Shown: positions 25,119 through 38,300 of the stretch, in pieces
Numbering within the stretch: the stretch's first letter is position 1
Layout: every line of letters begins with the position of its first letter
Assembly (NCBI GenBank): GCA_032622095.1
Contig: CP136062.1
Location: 154,438,875 to 154,502,874, forward strand
Source: Siphonodentalium dalli
Lineage: Eukaryota > Mollusca > Scaphopoda > Gadilida > Siphonodentaliidae
DNA: 64,000 nt
Reading direction: 5' to 3'
Position numbers and translations under genes: made by a program
The notes under the pieces: generated by a model
What the model was told of the DNA's origin: nothing
Seen by the model: the letters and a program-made list of their open reading frames with translations, nothing else
The model's database searches: none

Positions 25119-25367
25119 TTAACCCTTTCATGACTGGAGCTGCACTGGTGGAGCATTAAAGATCCTGTGCCAGTTCATTGCCTTATATATGCGAGTTTGC
25201 CTCGAATATGTAAGAGAATGCACTGGTTACAAGGACAACTTAATATTGTTAGGCCAATGTATTCTCTGATATATGGGAGACTCCATATGGGAGACTCGTA
25301 TATATAAGAGAATGCATTGGCACAGGGTTTTCAAAATTTCAGGAAGCTCCAGTCATGGAAGGGTTAA
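25119..25367. mobile_element. Double-hairpin TTAA MITE (family B)
   Basis: TTAACCCTTTCATGACTGG at the left and CAGTCATGGAAGGGTTAA at the right. It contains both hairpins of the module. Confidence 0.85.
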
Positions 25368-25635
25368 TGTCATGGTATTTTTACCAAAAGAAAGTTAAAA
25401 CAAAAATTGCTGAAAAAATATTTTTCTCAAACTTAAAACTAATGATCACATTGAATTTACTGCTCATTTCTTGTTTTTGAACACACTGAAAACACAGCGA
25501 TGTAATATCTTTAGGCATGCTGTTGTCATAATGCAATGACACAGTCCATGACTGCTGTTATAGGTCTATGAACCAATCAGCTAAGAACATTCTGGGATTG
25601 ATAATCAACCATGTGTACAAGCCTTGAAATAGGGT

Positions 25636-25765
25636 GTCTGTCATTTGCAGAATGAGGTCCCCAGAGGATGAATTTAGTGATGCTACCCCGCATAGCGGGC
25701 TAGCATCACTAAATTCACCCTCTGGGGACCTCATTCTGCAAATGACAGACACACTATTTCAAGGC
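25636..25765. repeat. Solo hairpin of the hairpin-spacer-hairpin family
   Basis: A palindrome of about 120 bp runs outward from TAGCGGGCTA. Arms read TGTCTGTCATTTGCAGAATG and its complement, extending to CAAGCCTTGAAATAG at the left and CTATTTCAAGGCTTG at the right. No spacer is attached. Confidence 0.85.
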
Positions 25766-25849
25766 TTGATAATCAACCACGTGTAATATCAGTAATAAAA
25801 TAACCCGGAGCATAATTTTACAGAATTTAAATATCACGAAGGCTGCAAA

Positions 25850-26275
25850 TAGTGTGTCTGTCATTTGCAGAATGAGGTCCCCAGTTGGAGAATTTAGTGA
25901 TACTATCCTGCTAAGCAGGCTAGCATCAACAAATTCACCCTCTGGGGGGCCTCATTCTGCTTAGGCCTCATCTTCTAGGAAGTATCTGTAGTCTCAATTA
26001 GCATCGTTTTTAGTTACTTTTTCCCTTCTGTTCAGTTTCTATATCCCCTAATTTGCAGAAGATAAAATGCATAATCGAAGGTGACTAATGAGTGAACATC
26101 AACTTCAATTGGGCAATTTCAATCCGATCCTTGGTCTCACATAGCATTTGAGGCATCAGCAGAATGAGGTTCCCACGGGTGAATTTAGTGATGCTAGCCA
26201 GCTATTCGGGATAGCGTCACTAAATTCACCCTCTGGGGACCTCATTCTGCATATGACAGACACACTATTTGCAGG
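25850..26275. mobile_element. Hairpin-spacer-hairpin element (copy 2), beside the PRELID3 stop codon
   Basis: Hairpin 25850-25962, spacer of about 190 bp (contains TCTGTTCAGTTTCTATATCC, AATTTGCAGAAGATAAAATG), hairpin 26155-26275. The right end lies about 30 bp past the PRELID3 stop on that gene's strand, so it very probably forms part of the 3' UTR. Confidence 0.85.
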
Positions 26276-26303
26276 ATTGAATATCACCTAAGATAAGCCA
26301 TTA

Positions 26304-29300
26304 TCAAGACAACTCTTTAGACTTGAATCCTGTGTGGCTCATACATAGCGTTATTACGTTCGTTGTTGTTACTGCATCCGTTTCCTCCTTCACCTTTTTA
26401 ATTACCCATTCCATGCCTTCTCGGCCCTGCAATTGGAAGGAAAAATTAAAAAAAATGCCTCAGAATTATAGCAGCATAATTTTCAATACATCTGGAGTTC
26501 CCAATAAACAAGCATAAACGTTCATCAATTTTCTAGAAAACATGTATACAGATGGCACATACCTTATTTAAGTCTGCAAATTTATTTGACTTACTCACTT
26601 CAAGAGACTTCATCAAGAGCATCACTAGGGAGTGGCAAAATACACCAGTGTTAATTCCAACTCTGGTGAAAATTGGCGTGCAGAACCCAAATTCGAACTT
26701 GACCTGTATTTTGGGCTAGTAAACTCACATACCCAATTTCAGAATGAGGTCCCCAGAGGGTGAATTTAGTGACGCTATCCCACATAGCGGGCTAGCATAA
26801 CTAAATTCACGCCCTGGGATCTCATTCTGCTTATGCCTTATCTTCTCTGGAAAGTTTCTTTATTATCAAATTTCTATGGAAACTTCTTCACATACTGCAC
26901 ATACATTCTATATACTTTTTTGTTTAGTTTCTCTATATCCCCAAATTGGCAGACCACACATTGCATTATCAAGGTCCCCAATGGGTGTAATCACAATTTT
27001 CACCATTTGGGAACTTCAATCTGAGTCTATGTCTCCCATAGCAGATGAAGCCATGTAGAATGAGGTCCCCAGAGGGTGAATTTGGTGATGCTAGCCCACT
27101 ATAAGGGATAGCTTCACTAAATTCACCTCTGGGGACCTCATTCTGCAAATGACGGACCCACTAAACTCAGACTTTGGTTGGATCTGGTTTTAAATGGTCG
27201 ATTATCATGGCATACTTTGGGTAAATCTGGTTTTAAATGGCTGATTATCATGGCAGACTTTGGGTGGATCTGGTTTTAAATGGTCGATTATCATGGCATA
27301 CTTTGGGTAAATCTGGTTTTAAATGGCTGATTATCATGGCAGACTTTGGGTGGATCTGGTTGTAAATGGCTGATTATCATGGCATACTTTGGGTAAATCT
27401 GGTTTTAAATGGCTGATTATCATGGCAGACTTTGGTTGGATCTGGTTGTAAATGGCTGATTATCATGGCAGACTATGGTTGGATCTGGTTTTAAATGGCT
27501 GATTATCATGGCAGACTTTGGTTGGATCTGGTTGTAAATGGCTGATTATCATGGCAGACTTGGGTTGGATCTGGTTTTAAATGGCTGATTATCATGGCAG
27601 ACTTTGGTTGGATCTGGTTTTAAATGGCTGATTATCATGGCAGACTATGGTTGGATCTGGTTGTAAATGGCTGATTATCATGGCAGACTATGGTTGGATC
27701 TGGTTGTAAATGGCTGATTATAATGGCATACTTTGGGTGGATCTGGTTGTAAATGGCTGATTATCATGGCATACTTTGGGTGGATCTGGTTTTAAATGGC
27801 TGATTATCATGGCATACTTTGGTTGGATATGGTTTTAAATGGCTGATTATCATGGCAGACTATGGTTGGATCTGGTTTTAAATGGTCGATTCTCATGGCA
27901 GACTATGGTTGGATCTGGTTTTAAATAGCCGATTATCATGGCAGACTTTGGTTGGATCTGGTTTTAAATGGCTGATTATCATGGCAGACTATTGTTGGAT
28001 CTGGTTTTAAATGGCTGATTATCATGGCAGACTATGGTTGGATCTGGTTGTAAATGGCTGATTATCATGGCAGACTTTGGTTGGATCTGGTTTTAAATGG
28101 CTGATTATCATGGCAGACTATGGTTGGATCTGGTTTTAAATGGCTGATTATCATGGCATACTTTGGGTGGATCTGGTTTAAAATGGCTGATTATCAATTT
28201 AGTCCTTGTTATCTCAGCAGTCTTTGGCATTAAATAATGAATTGTTGCTGTCTGTAGACTTCCACAATGGATACTAAGACAATATCTGTAGCAATTTGTT
28301 TAAATTTTTCCAAAAAACTTTTGACAGGTTCTGAAATTTGCCTGGGCTAAAAAATAGTCGATAAAATTTCTTTTTCCTTTGGCTCAGCCAATAGCCGACG
28401 CTAATGAAAAGCCCTGCGCCTGCACACATGTTTATACGGGTCTGCATGTTTATAAAACCTTCCATTACTAAATAATCATTGACGAGTAGTTTCTCATTGG
28501 ATAAGTTCAACAGTCATTTGTTGAACTTATTATCTGAACATTCGCTTTGAACATGTACTGGTATTATCTATTCAGCTATGTGTCACCTCGACATATACTT
28601 CCGAATGAATAATAGAGTATACCAATGAATACTTTTTTAACTGGGTGGGAGAATCCATTTAGTAACAAAGGTTTATAGATAGTTAGGCCACACAAAGTTG
28701 ATGATCTGTTTCTCGGACACTTTTGTTTTAAAAATTGACAGGCAGGCAGAATTTTTAATTAATTTTTTACCTGCAAAAATACGTAGCAGGCCAGAGCAGG
28801 AAGGTTTATATTCCCCCTATTTGTGACCAAATTTCCGCAGCAGACAGGTTTTTATGACATTACTCCCGAAAAAAAAGTTAAACAAGACTGTCAATGATTG
28901 TGGGTAGCTCACCAGACTGTAAAGACTGAGACTCTGAAGACTACCAGAGTCAGTACATGACAATATCACTTAAGACAAGTAGTTCTAAACATGGACATAG
29001 CTGGAGGTTCTCAGATGAGCAGGGCTCTTCAACTTGAAATTTCTAATTGCACACCACTGACAAATCTCCAACCTCTTACTTTTAAAGAAGACAACCATAC
29101 CACAGTACTAATTTCACAAAAATCCTTTTCGCACATCCTTCTTAGGTTGAATTTTACAACTGGTACCAGTACTTCAAGCTCTCAAACGTTTGAAAATTAC
29201 CAACCCCATAAATTTAAAATTTGTGGCCAATTTGGTCCAACAGTTTAACCTGAAGTAGGAACATATGAACTGTTGGTTTAAAAACATACATGTTGGAAAA

Positions 29301-32300
29301 TCAAACCAAACTATGAGAACAATTCTAACCTATTTTTGATGTGAACATCTAATCTACAACTAATGTTATACAAGGCATGAAATTTTCAACTGTTTAAATT
29401 TTGATCAAAGTAGGGGGTCAAAACTCCACCCCCTCTACACTCCTTCCCCATTGCCTCAAACATTGCCCCCACCCAGTCTGCCTAGAAATCAATATTATTA
29501 CACCAGTACCAAACAGGATAGAGGAGAGTTAAATCTCTTATCTCTGCCCCTATTAGAACAAATGTGAATCCCCATCTATGAGATCCATTCATCTAGTAAT
29601 ATCAATATACCCCCCAATATCCAATAGGGTATGATTTCACCTGGATAAGTGGTGGTTAAGAAAATAATATTGGAACAGCCAAGTCTGTATTTAGTGTGTC
29701 TAACCTTTGCAGAATGAGGTCCCCAAAAGGTGAATTTAATGACACTATTCCCCAAGGTGGAATAGCACCAACGAATTCACCCTCTGGGGACCTAATTTCC
29801 TAAACATGACCCCATTTGAACAAATCTCAACCCGGTCACCCAAGGCACATCCATACCAAATATAAGCTAATATAGGCTCAATGGTTCTTAAGAAGAAATT
29901 ATGTTAAGATATACTATGGAGGGAAAGAGTTATGACCCCGATTGTGAGTCACCTAGGGAACATGCACACTGAAATATATAAACATATTTGGTCTTTAATA
30001 TGGAGAAGAAAACAATTGTTGATAGACGGATGGATAGTCATCCCAACAGACAGACGGATGGAAGGACAGCCTTCAATCCAATATACCCCCAAAATGTTTC
30101 TTTGAAAAATCAGGGTATGATTTTGTCTGGATAAGCAGTGGTTAAGAAAATAATATGCCAGCCAAGTCTGAATATAGTGTGTCTGACATTTGCAGTATGA
30201 GGTCCCATGTGGGAGGGGGAATGGGTAATGAAATATTTCTGTAATTTCATTAAAGATTAAAGTTTCATAACTTTGCAGATGTTATAATGGTGTCACTTTT
30301 TTCAAATTTTATAACATGTTTAAAAAAGAATTTTTTTGTTTGTTAAATTGAGTAAGGTGAAAATTCCCAAAATCTGAATTTAAAATTTTTGTTGTTTTGT
30401 TATGTCACTGGCTCCGCCCACATTCGACACAGTGGCCTCATTTGAACAAATCGGAATCACAGTCCCCCAACGACCCTTTGTACCAAATATGAGCCCATTC
30501 GGCCCAATGAAATTTGAGAAGAAGTCGTTGTAAGAATTAATATGGTGGGAAAGAGTTATGGTCCTAGCTTCACAACTATTTGACCGGGTGACCTCATTTG
30601 AACAAATCTGAATGTGAGTCACCTAGGGAACATCCACACCAAATATGAACCATTCGGTCTTATGGTTCCGAAGAAGAAGAAGATGTTTAAAGAATTGTTG
30701 ACGGACAGATGGACGGCCCGACGACGAGTGATGACTATAGCTCCACCGGAGACTTCGTATCAGGTGAGCTAAAAATTTTTAAGTCTGCTGAACATTGTAA
30801 TGTACAATCCAAAGTTGAACAAAACAAAAAGCAAACTTTAATATAATCAGAAATAACAAAGGGTAATTTATTCAATACAAGTCAAATATGTTTACCTAAA
30901 ATTATGGTCACATGTTCGTCCATTACCGAGTGGCAGGATGACTTATAATTTATATATTCAATGGGGCATAAACATCACTCAGCGTGCATCTGAGAAACAG
31001 GACATTAATTCTGTTTAGCCTTACGTAGGAGTTACACCATGCAGTAACTCACCTTTTTTGCATTTGTTTCTATAGTATCTGCAACAAAGTCTTCCAAGTA
31101 ACTCGACAGTGGAACTCCTGACACTTTTATGACAGCTTCTTGTTTCAGTAGAGTTCTAAAACAAGAAAATAAAAATATTAGTAATGTGTGAGCTAAGAGA
31201 ACCAAAAATTTATTGTATACAACATTTATGACACATAGCATGATATTCAGGAAAACTGGACATCAAGTCATGAAGTATCTGAATATATTTAAATGGACAT
31301 GGTTCAATTGAACCTTCAACATCATGCATACGCTGGTATGTAATTTGCTAGCGGGGACAATTTTGGTTGACAAATAGGAAAACCTTTATATATACCTTAA
31401 ATACTCTAAAAAAATCTTCCACTGGTTTTAAATTTTTCACATGGAATAGACTAACCCTCTAAGGCCACTGTTTTTTTATTAGTTGGTTTGCGGATCCACC
31501 GACTCGTTTTTTTTTCGGTTTTTTAAAAATAAAATTGTGTTCCGAACTTTTTTTATTGCCGCCGACCCGTTTTTTCAGCACTCAAAATTTTATTTTATTA
31601 AAAAAATAGGGAGGGATTAATTTTGGCGACGTTTCGCATCCGTGTTTTCTGCATCACTTTCGCTACTAGGTAATCTAGAGTAACTTCGAGATCATGTTTC
31701 CACCAAATCCTGGTTGCGAGTTCCCGTACTACCGATCAAATCAAACATGGCGGCCACTAAATAAATGAAAAAGGCGGACGATGATTGAATGAATGCAAAA
31801 GTTAATCTGTAGTTAATACGTGTAGATTTGTATCTTTGGGTTCGATGGTTACTTTAGGAAAACACATATCTATCTAATTTTATGAAACTATTTTTGGAAA
31901 GTTGGAGTTTATAGTTAATTCCGAATGTCGATGCTTTTTTTCTTTTTATATGCCTAGGCCATATAACCGATCGTCTAGGCCTATATAAACTAATAATGTT
32001 TATTTATATATAACTAGCAGGTTAGCCCGCCACTGGCGGCAATCGTCAGAAACATGACAATTTTTTTATTTTTAAAATTAATTTGTTTAATTAATTTGTT
32101 TAATTAATTTGTATAATCCGAGACGTTGTCCGGGCTATTTAAAAACCAAATTTCAAGTCGATAGCTCTACCCGTTTCCGAGATCTGCGCTGCGCATGCGC
32201 GAAGCTGGCATCGCACGGGCTCGGCGACCCGATAAAATTCGTATCTGGGGCAAGATACATTCACATACCAATTTCAAGTCGATAGCTCCACCCGTTTCCG

Positions 32301-35300
32301 AGATCTCGTCTGCGCATGCGCGAAGCTGGCATCGCACGGGCTCGGCGACCCGATAAAATTCGTATCCGGGGCAAGATACATTCACATACCAAATTTCAAG
32401 TCGATAGCTCCACCCGTTTCCGAGATCTCGTCTGCACATGCGTGAAGCTGGCGTCGCACGGGCTCGGCGACCCGATAAAATTCGTATCCGGGGCAAGATA
32501 CATTCACATACCAAATTTCAAGTCGATAGCTCCACCCGTTTCCGAGATCTCGTCTGCGCATGCGCGAAGCGGGCGCCGCACGGGCTCGCCAATACGACAA
32601 CGTCCACCGCCTGGTCAAACTACACACACGTACCAAGTTTGGTCCCGATCGGTCGAGAATCGTAGATTTGTATAAATGACAAACATACAGACAAACATAC
32701 AGACAGAGGTCTTCAAAATATATAGGAGATAGATAGATTAATGCTCTTAAGTATAAAATATACAGCATTGGGTCTGATCAACAGATAACCCTATATCGTT
32801 TATGATACCAGACACTCAAATTCGATGATTAAATTATGGAGAATTCATGTTGTTTGTAGTGGATATTGAAAGTGACATTCGTTGCGTCTGCAGCCGCGGT
32901 CATATAGTCGTTCGAGATTCCTCCGATATGGACATGCACCGACTTATTTCCGTTATCGGCTGTGACCGAAGCTGCAGCCGATCTCGAAGTCACTCCAGTA
33001 ACAACGAAATGGCGAAAGTATATCTGTGTGCAGTTGTCATTTCGGAAAACAAGACCATAAGAAAACAGCTGAAATGTGTTTATCCTGAAATAACAGTTCG
33101 AGAGCTGTTCTCGTTTGTCGAGGACGATGCATTGATTCGTCGTGACTACTTTGGTGGTCTAACCGAACAATTTACTGAGGGGATCACCGAAATCGAGGAA
33201 CCCGACGTTCCGGTGTCGACCCTCAGTTCATTTGGATACAAGTACATTTGCTGTCTTACACTCTCATTTGAGTGAATTGCTTGCTTAAATTTAACTGGTC
33301 TTCTATTTCCAATGTATGTAGCTCAATTGAAGAATTTAGTTTGGTCTGTGAAAAATTGTTTATACAATGTATAAGTCCCATATGATCTTGTTGACTTCAA
33401 TCATATCACCTCTCTTCTATACTTTAAACACATAAGAACTGTTTGAATAGTTTGTCCTTAAATGGTAAGTTTGTATTATGCTCACGGTTGTTGAGTTGAC
33501 GATTTTATTTGACATTTATAGCAAAGTATATTTTACATATTATACACATTTGATATAATATAGTGCCACATAGATGTAATCTAAATTCACATATATATTA
33601 CACCTCTATGGCACTATATTATATTAAATTCATATAGTATGTAAAATGTATATACTGTATAATGTCAATTAAAATCAACATCTAGTTTTGTGTTTTTGTT
33701 TTCGCTATGTTATGTTTAAAGAGTATTAAAAGTGATTACAAACATATATCAACCTTGTTTTTCTAGTCAGATCAAGTATCTTGCTGTATATTGAGATGCC
33801 AATAATAGACCATTTTTCTTTTATTTGAAAATTTTGAGTGTTTTCTTTTCTTTTTTTCCGACCGACCGGCCCAACTTTTCCAGAAAAAATTCCGCTAACC
33901 CAGGCTAGTTGTTGAACTAAATATTTCCCTCAATAAATAGGGCACATTCTGCGACAAAACATATCGGACATGTTCATGATTGAATTTCAATTGGACCTGA
34001 CCCACGCATTATAGAAAAGAATTTTTTTTATGATAAAATTTTCTTTTGAATAATAAAAGACTGCCGAGATAAACAAATAAACCACAAATAGTGTCTGTTA
34101 TTTGCAGAATGAAGTCACCAGAGTGAGAATTTAGTGACGCTGTCCCACATGGCAGACTAGCATCACCAAATTCACCCCCTGGGAAGCTCAATCTGCTTAG
34201 GCCTCAACTGCCATGGGGGACCTGGGATCAGGTTGAAATTCCCCAGTTGACATTGGTGATGTTAACCCATTAGTCACCTCGATTATGCATTTTATCTTCT
34301 GTAAATTGGGAATATAGAAACTGAACAGAAGGGAAAAAGTGGCTAAAAACTATGTTAATTTGGGACTATAGATAATTCCCAGAAGTTGAGGCCTAAGTAG
34401 AATGAGGTCCCCAAAGGGTGAATTTGGTGATACTATGCGGGGTAGCATCTCTAAATTCACCCTCTGGGGACCTCATTATGCAAATGACAGACACACTATT
34501 TCATGGCTTGTAAACAAATACACCACAATACTCACTTGTCCTTGTCTGAGGGGTGCTCCGTATAGTTCAGTTCTTCTTCTATAGATAAGAATTTCAATAG
34601 TGAAAGCTGCAAGAAAAAACAAAGAAGACTAAAGTAAAATAAATGCCCTGATCACCCCCCATCATTCATTTAATATGACTATGCGACTCAGAAAAACTAT
34701 TGTTGGTGAAAATGAAGTATGTTGGTGAGAGTTGGAGCTTTGAGATGATAACAGAACCAGAATAATCAGAGTTTCAGAATTTTTGCACACTTCACTGTTC
34801 AAACATGAAAATTACAGTTTTTCTGTAATCAGCATGTTAAGAAATTAAAAGAATATGTATTTTTCACATAGGCCATTAAAATAACATACCGGTATCTGTA
34901 TTCTCAGGCAATTAGATCGAAATTTTGAGAAATAGTAAGGGAGGCTATTGAAATTTTTTATATTTTTCTCAAAAATCTGGAAATATACTCCAGAAACAAA
35001 AAAAATATTTTCTTTGTTCGAATCCAATATTTCTAACAGAAAATATTGATAAAAATGTTTGACGAGGCTTTCTAACAGAACATTTCAGTGATGAGGGAGG
35101 TGCCTCAGAACACAGAATTTTTATTTATTTGGCCATACTTTAAAAATTATCTATAAAAGAAAAAAAAAACAATAGAAACAATAGTACATGTAGCGATTGT
35201 TTCTCCTATTTCAGGAATGCCAAATTTTATGAAATTGCAATATTTGAATACTCATTCAAATTTCCTTTCTGTTAGTAACAAGAGACAATCATGAGGTGGC

Positions 35301-38300
35301 GTATCCAGATTGCGCAACCTCACAACTAAGGTGCTGCAGGATGGCAAACTAGAACCAAGTCAGCATATTCACCAGTATTTTAGAACGGAGTGGATTAATA
35401 GCACAGAAGTTAGAAGCTACCCCAATTTTGATGCACAGTGAAAACACATATGGATACGCACATTTTTAGATGTAATATTCATAACTTTTTTCTTTGGATC
35501 TATCGTTGAATGCTCTGATGCGTACACATATTTATCTGTGCCTAGGAGCTGGAATGGAGAAAAATTCTAAATATTCAGGTGACATTAAAAAAAATACATA
35601 TAATAATTATAATAGTTGAAGATGGTCTATCTGTTATATTTATTCCTGCGGATAAAATAATAAATATGAATCGAAGAACCCTGTAGGGAATACTAATTTT
35701 ATTTCTAATTTTCTGGTATAAAAAACATGTACATACAATCAGTTTGGAACATTTTACGGCTCGCGACCAGCCTCACGTTCGTTCTGAGCATAGCATATAA
35801 GGCCCTGCAAATCGGGCTTTTTCATTTCGAATCGAATCTCGAATCGAATCAGCCAAATGATCCCGAATCACAGGCTGGAATCACATCGAATCTTGAATCG
35901 AATCATTGCATCAGGCATAATAATAGTGAAGATGAAGATAATACATGACTCCGAGGCCGTACCAATATCCATTTGATGAGCTTATAACTTTATGCATGTA
36001 CATAATGTGATACATGTATTCGAGTATATGGCATACATGTACATGTGAACATTTAAATATTGAATAAAACACCGCATGACACATAGTCACATACTTTGTT
36101 GATTCCTATACTTGACCTACTATAAAAATAATTTGTTTAACCAGTCATGTTGATGTTTTTCTTAGAGTTCCCCCTGCACTATTATTAAAGTATGCATTTG
36201 TATTAACTTTCAATGGAATTTCCCCCCTGCACTATTATTTGGGACTGCACTTCTATTTGGAGCCCAAGAGGATAATTGAGAGTTTAACTCACCGATTTGA
36301 CCCAGCCAGGCATGCTAAACCTGGTTGTTAATAATCGATGTGACTGTAACCTTCTGCCTGTCAACAAGGCCTGTTCCACAGTATCCACACCAAGCACATT
36401 AGGGTTAAGAGGATTTGGGTACTTTTTCCACTGTGCCAGGATGACTGTTGGCCAAGGGTGTCTGAAAATAAAAGAGGAACAGTTCAGAAAATATGGTGCT
36501 GGACATTTGCAGAATGAGGTCCCCAGAGGGTGAATTTAGTGATACTACCCACACATCGGGCTAGCATCGCTAAAATCACCCGCTGGGGACCTCATTCTGC
36601 ATAGGCCGCCGCCTCATCTTCTGGGAAGTATCTAGTCTCAAATTAACATTGTTTTTAGGTTCTTATTCCTCATGTAACCAAACCTTATGATGTTAGTGGA
36701 CGCTGGCTTCTAGGGATGCCACTACATCCACCTCTGATTCTTCTTCCGTTTCTCCGAACTCTCCTGATTTTGTATTTTAAATTTTGTGTTTGACTGATGG
36801 TATCAGGGACAGGGTAGATAGAGCACAGTGAAAAACAATTGGTGTAATATCGTACCTTAACCCTTTTATGACGGGAGCTGTGCTGGTGCAGCATTAAAGA
36901 TCCTGTACTAGTGCATTCTCTTATAGATGTGGATCTCCCATATGGAGCTTCTCATATATACGAGAATGCAATGGCTTACAAGTTCAATGTAAATATCGAA
37001 AAACTGACTTTAAAAAAATAATAAATAAAAGCACTGAACACAAAACAACGGGCATACCGGTATGTCGCCTGTTTCCTATAAATAATATACTCATCTACAA
37101 CTCTGCAGCGATATAATCATTCCGGACAACAATTTAAATTAACAGAGTTTGAAATATTTTTCACCATTAGCAAGAGTGACTCGTAGCCATCCATATCACC
37201 ATTTTGTTTTCTATACTTGTTCAATTGGAAGTTGGAAAGGCCGCTGTTCTGCAACTAATAGCTTGTCGGAACACATGTACATGTATGTATGCACTTTTGT
37301 TCAGAACACCGGTTCCCTTCCCATGCTTAGAAACAAATGTTTCAAACTCCGTTAATTTGGAATCCAGAATGATTTTATCGCTGCAGAGTTGTAATGTAGA
37401 TGAGTATATTATTTACAGGCGACATGATATGCCCGGTGTTTTGTGTTCAGTGGTTTTATTTGAGATATGTTGGTCTGGCTATAACTTGTCAACATATTAG
37501 GATATCGATTTATAAATTCGATTAAAACCTAACAAAAATTGGGCTTATTTTTTGGGACTTTATGTCCACTGTCCAGTAAGTTAGGCTGAATAGGTCATTG
37601 TCGCATGGTTTCTGGCAAAAAGACACCCAGGATCTCTTAAACTGTCAAAAAGACACCCGGCCAGGATCTCTTACCGGTAAACTGTTAAAAAGACACCCAG
37701 GATCTCAAAGTCTCACCAAACAACCGGAATTTTGTTTAGTCGTCTGCTATTAATATTGGGCCAACTATCAAGGATGCGGAATTGTGCTGTCAGTCAGACT
37801 CAAAGCCAAATTAAATTTCGTTGATATTTCACTCCGATCACAAACAAATAATTATCATAATATTAATAGCAGACGACTAAACAAAATTCCTGTTGTTTCA
37901 TGTTTGGCGAGACTTTGACTCTTGAAGTTTGAGATCCTGGGTGTTTTTTTGACAGTTTACGAGATCCGGGTACTGCGTTATGCAGTAGGTCCCTAGATTT
38001 GCGTAGGTCTCCGTAGGTCACTCAATTCGCGTAGGTCCCCGCAGTAATGCAATATATAGTAGGTCTACATGATTTATTGACTGATAAAATGGATTGATAC
38101 CACTAAATGATCATTTGTTTTTTATAATTAATTTCCGAAATCTGATGGGTTTGTTTGCTTAGTGATACTTAGAGGATCATGAAGCCTAACTAAAATTACG
38201 TGATTTCTGATCCGGAAAGTAAGAGGATTATCTTACTGGCTTCGTGGACAGATATTAATTGGAGGATAACTGATTGGGCGTGGGTGCGTTAGATAGGAGA

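Larger units (their letters stand above)
31440..33905. mobile_element. Possible 2.4 kb inverted-repeat element in PRELID3 intron 4
   Basis: The left end region (31460-31615, with CCGCCGACCCG and CACTCAAAATTTTATTTTA) is weakly mirrored at 33800-33900, whose complement has GGCCGGTCGGTCGG and CACTCAAAATTTTCAAATA. Exact ends and a target duplication cannot be fixed by eye. It would enclose the 122-bp tandem repeat, a CATGGCGGCC promoter-like word at 31744 and the 142-residue frame at 32847. Confidence 0.35.

Noticed and set aside
31743-31755. CATGGCGGCC word as the promoter of a host gene
   Set aside because: The word alone is weak; it lies inside a repeat-rich intron and no confirmed downstream exon exists.
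32167-32768. Arg-rich frames of 115-128 residues on both strands
   Set aside because: They are translations of a 122-bp tandem repeat, repeated in register with no independent support.
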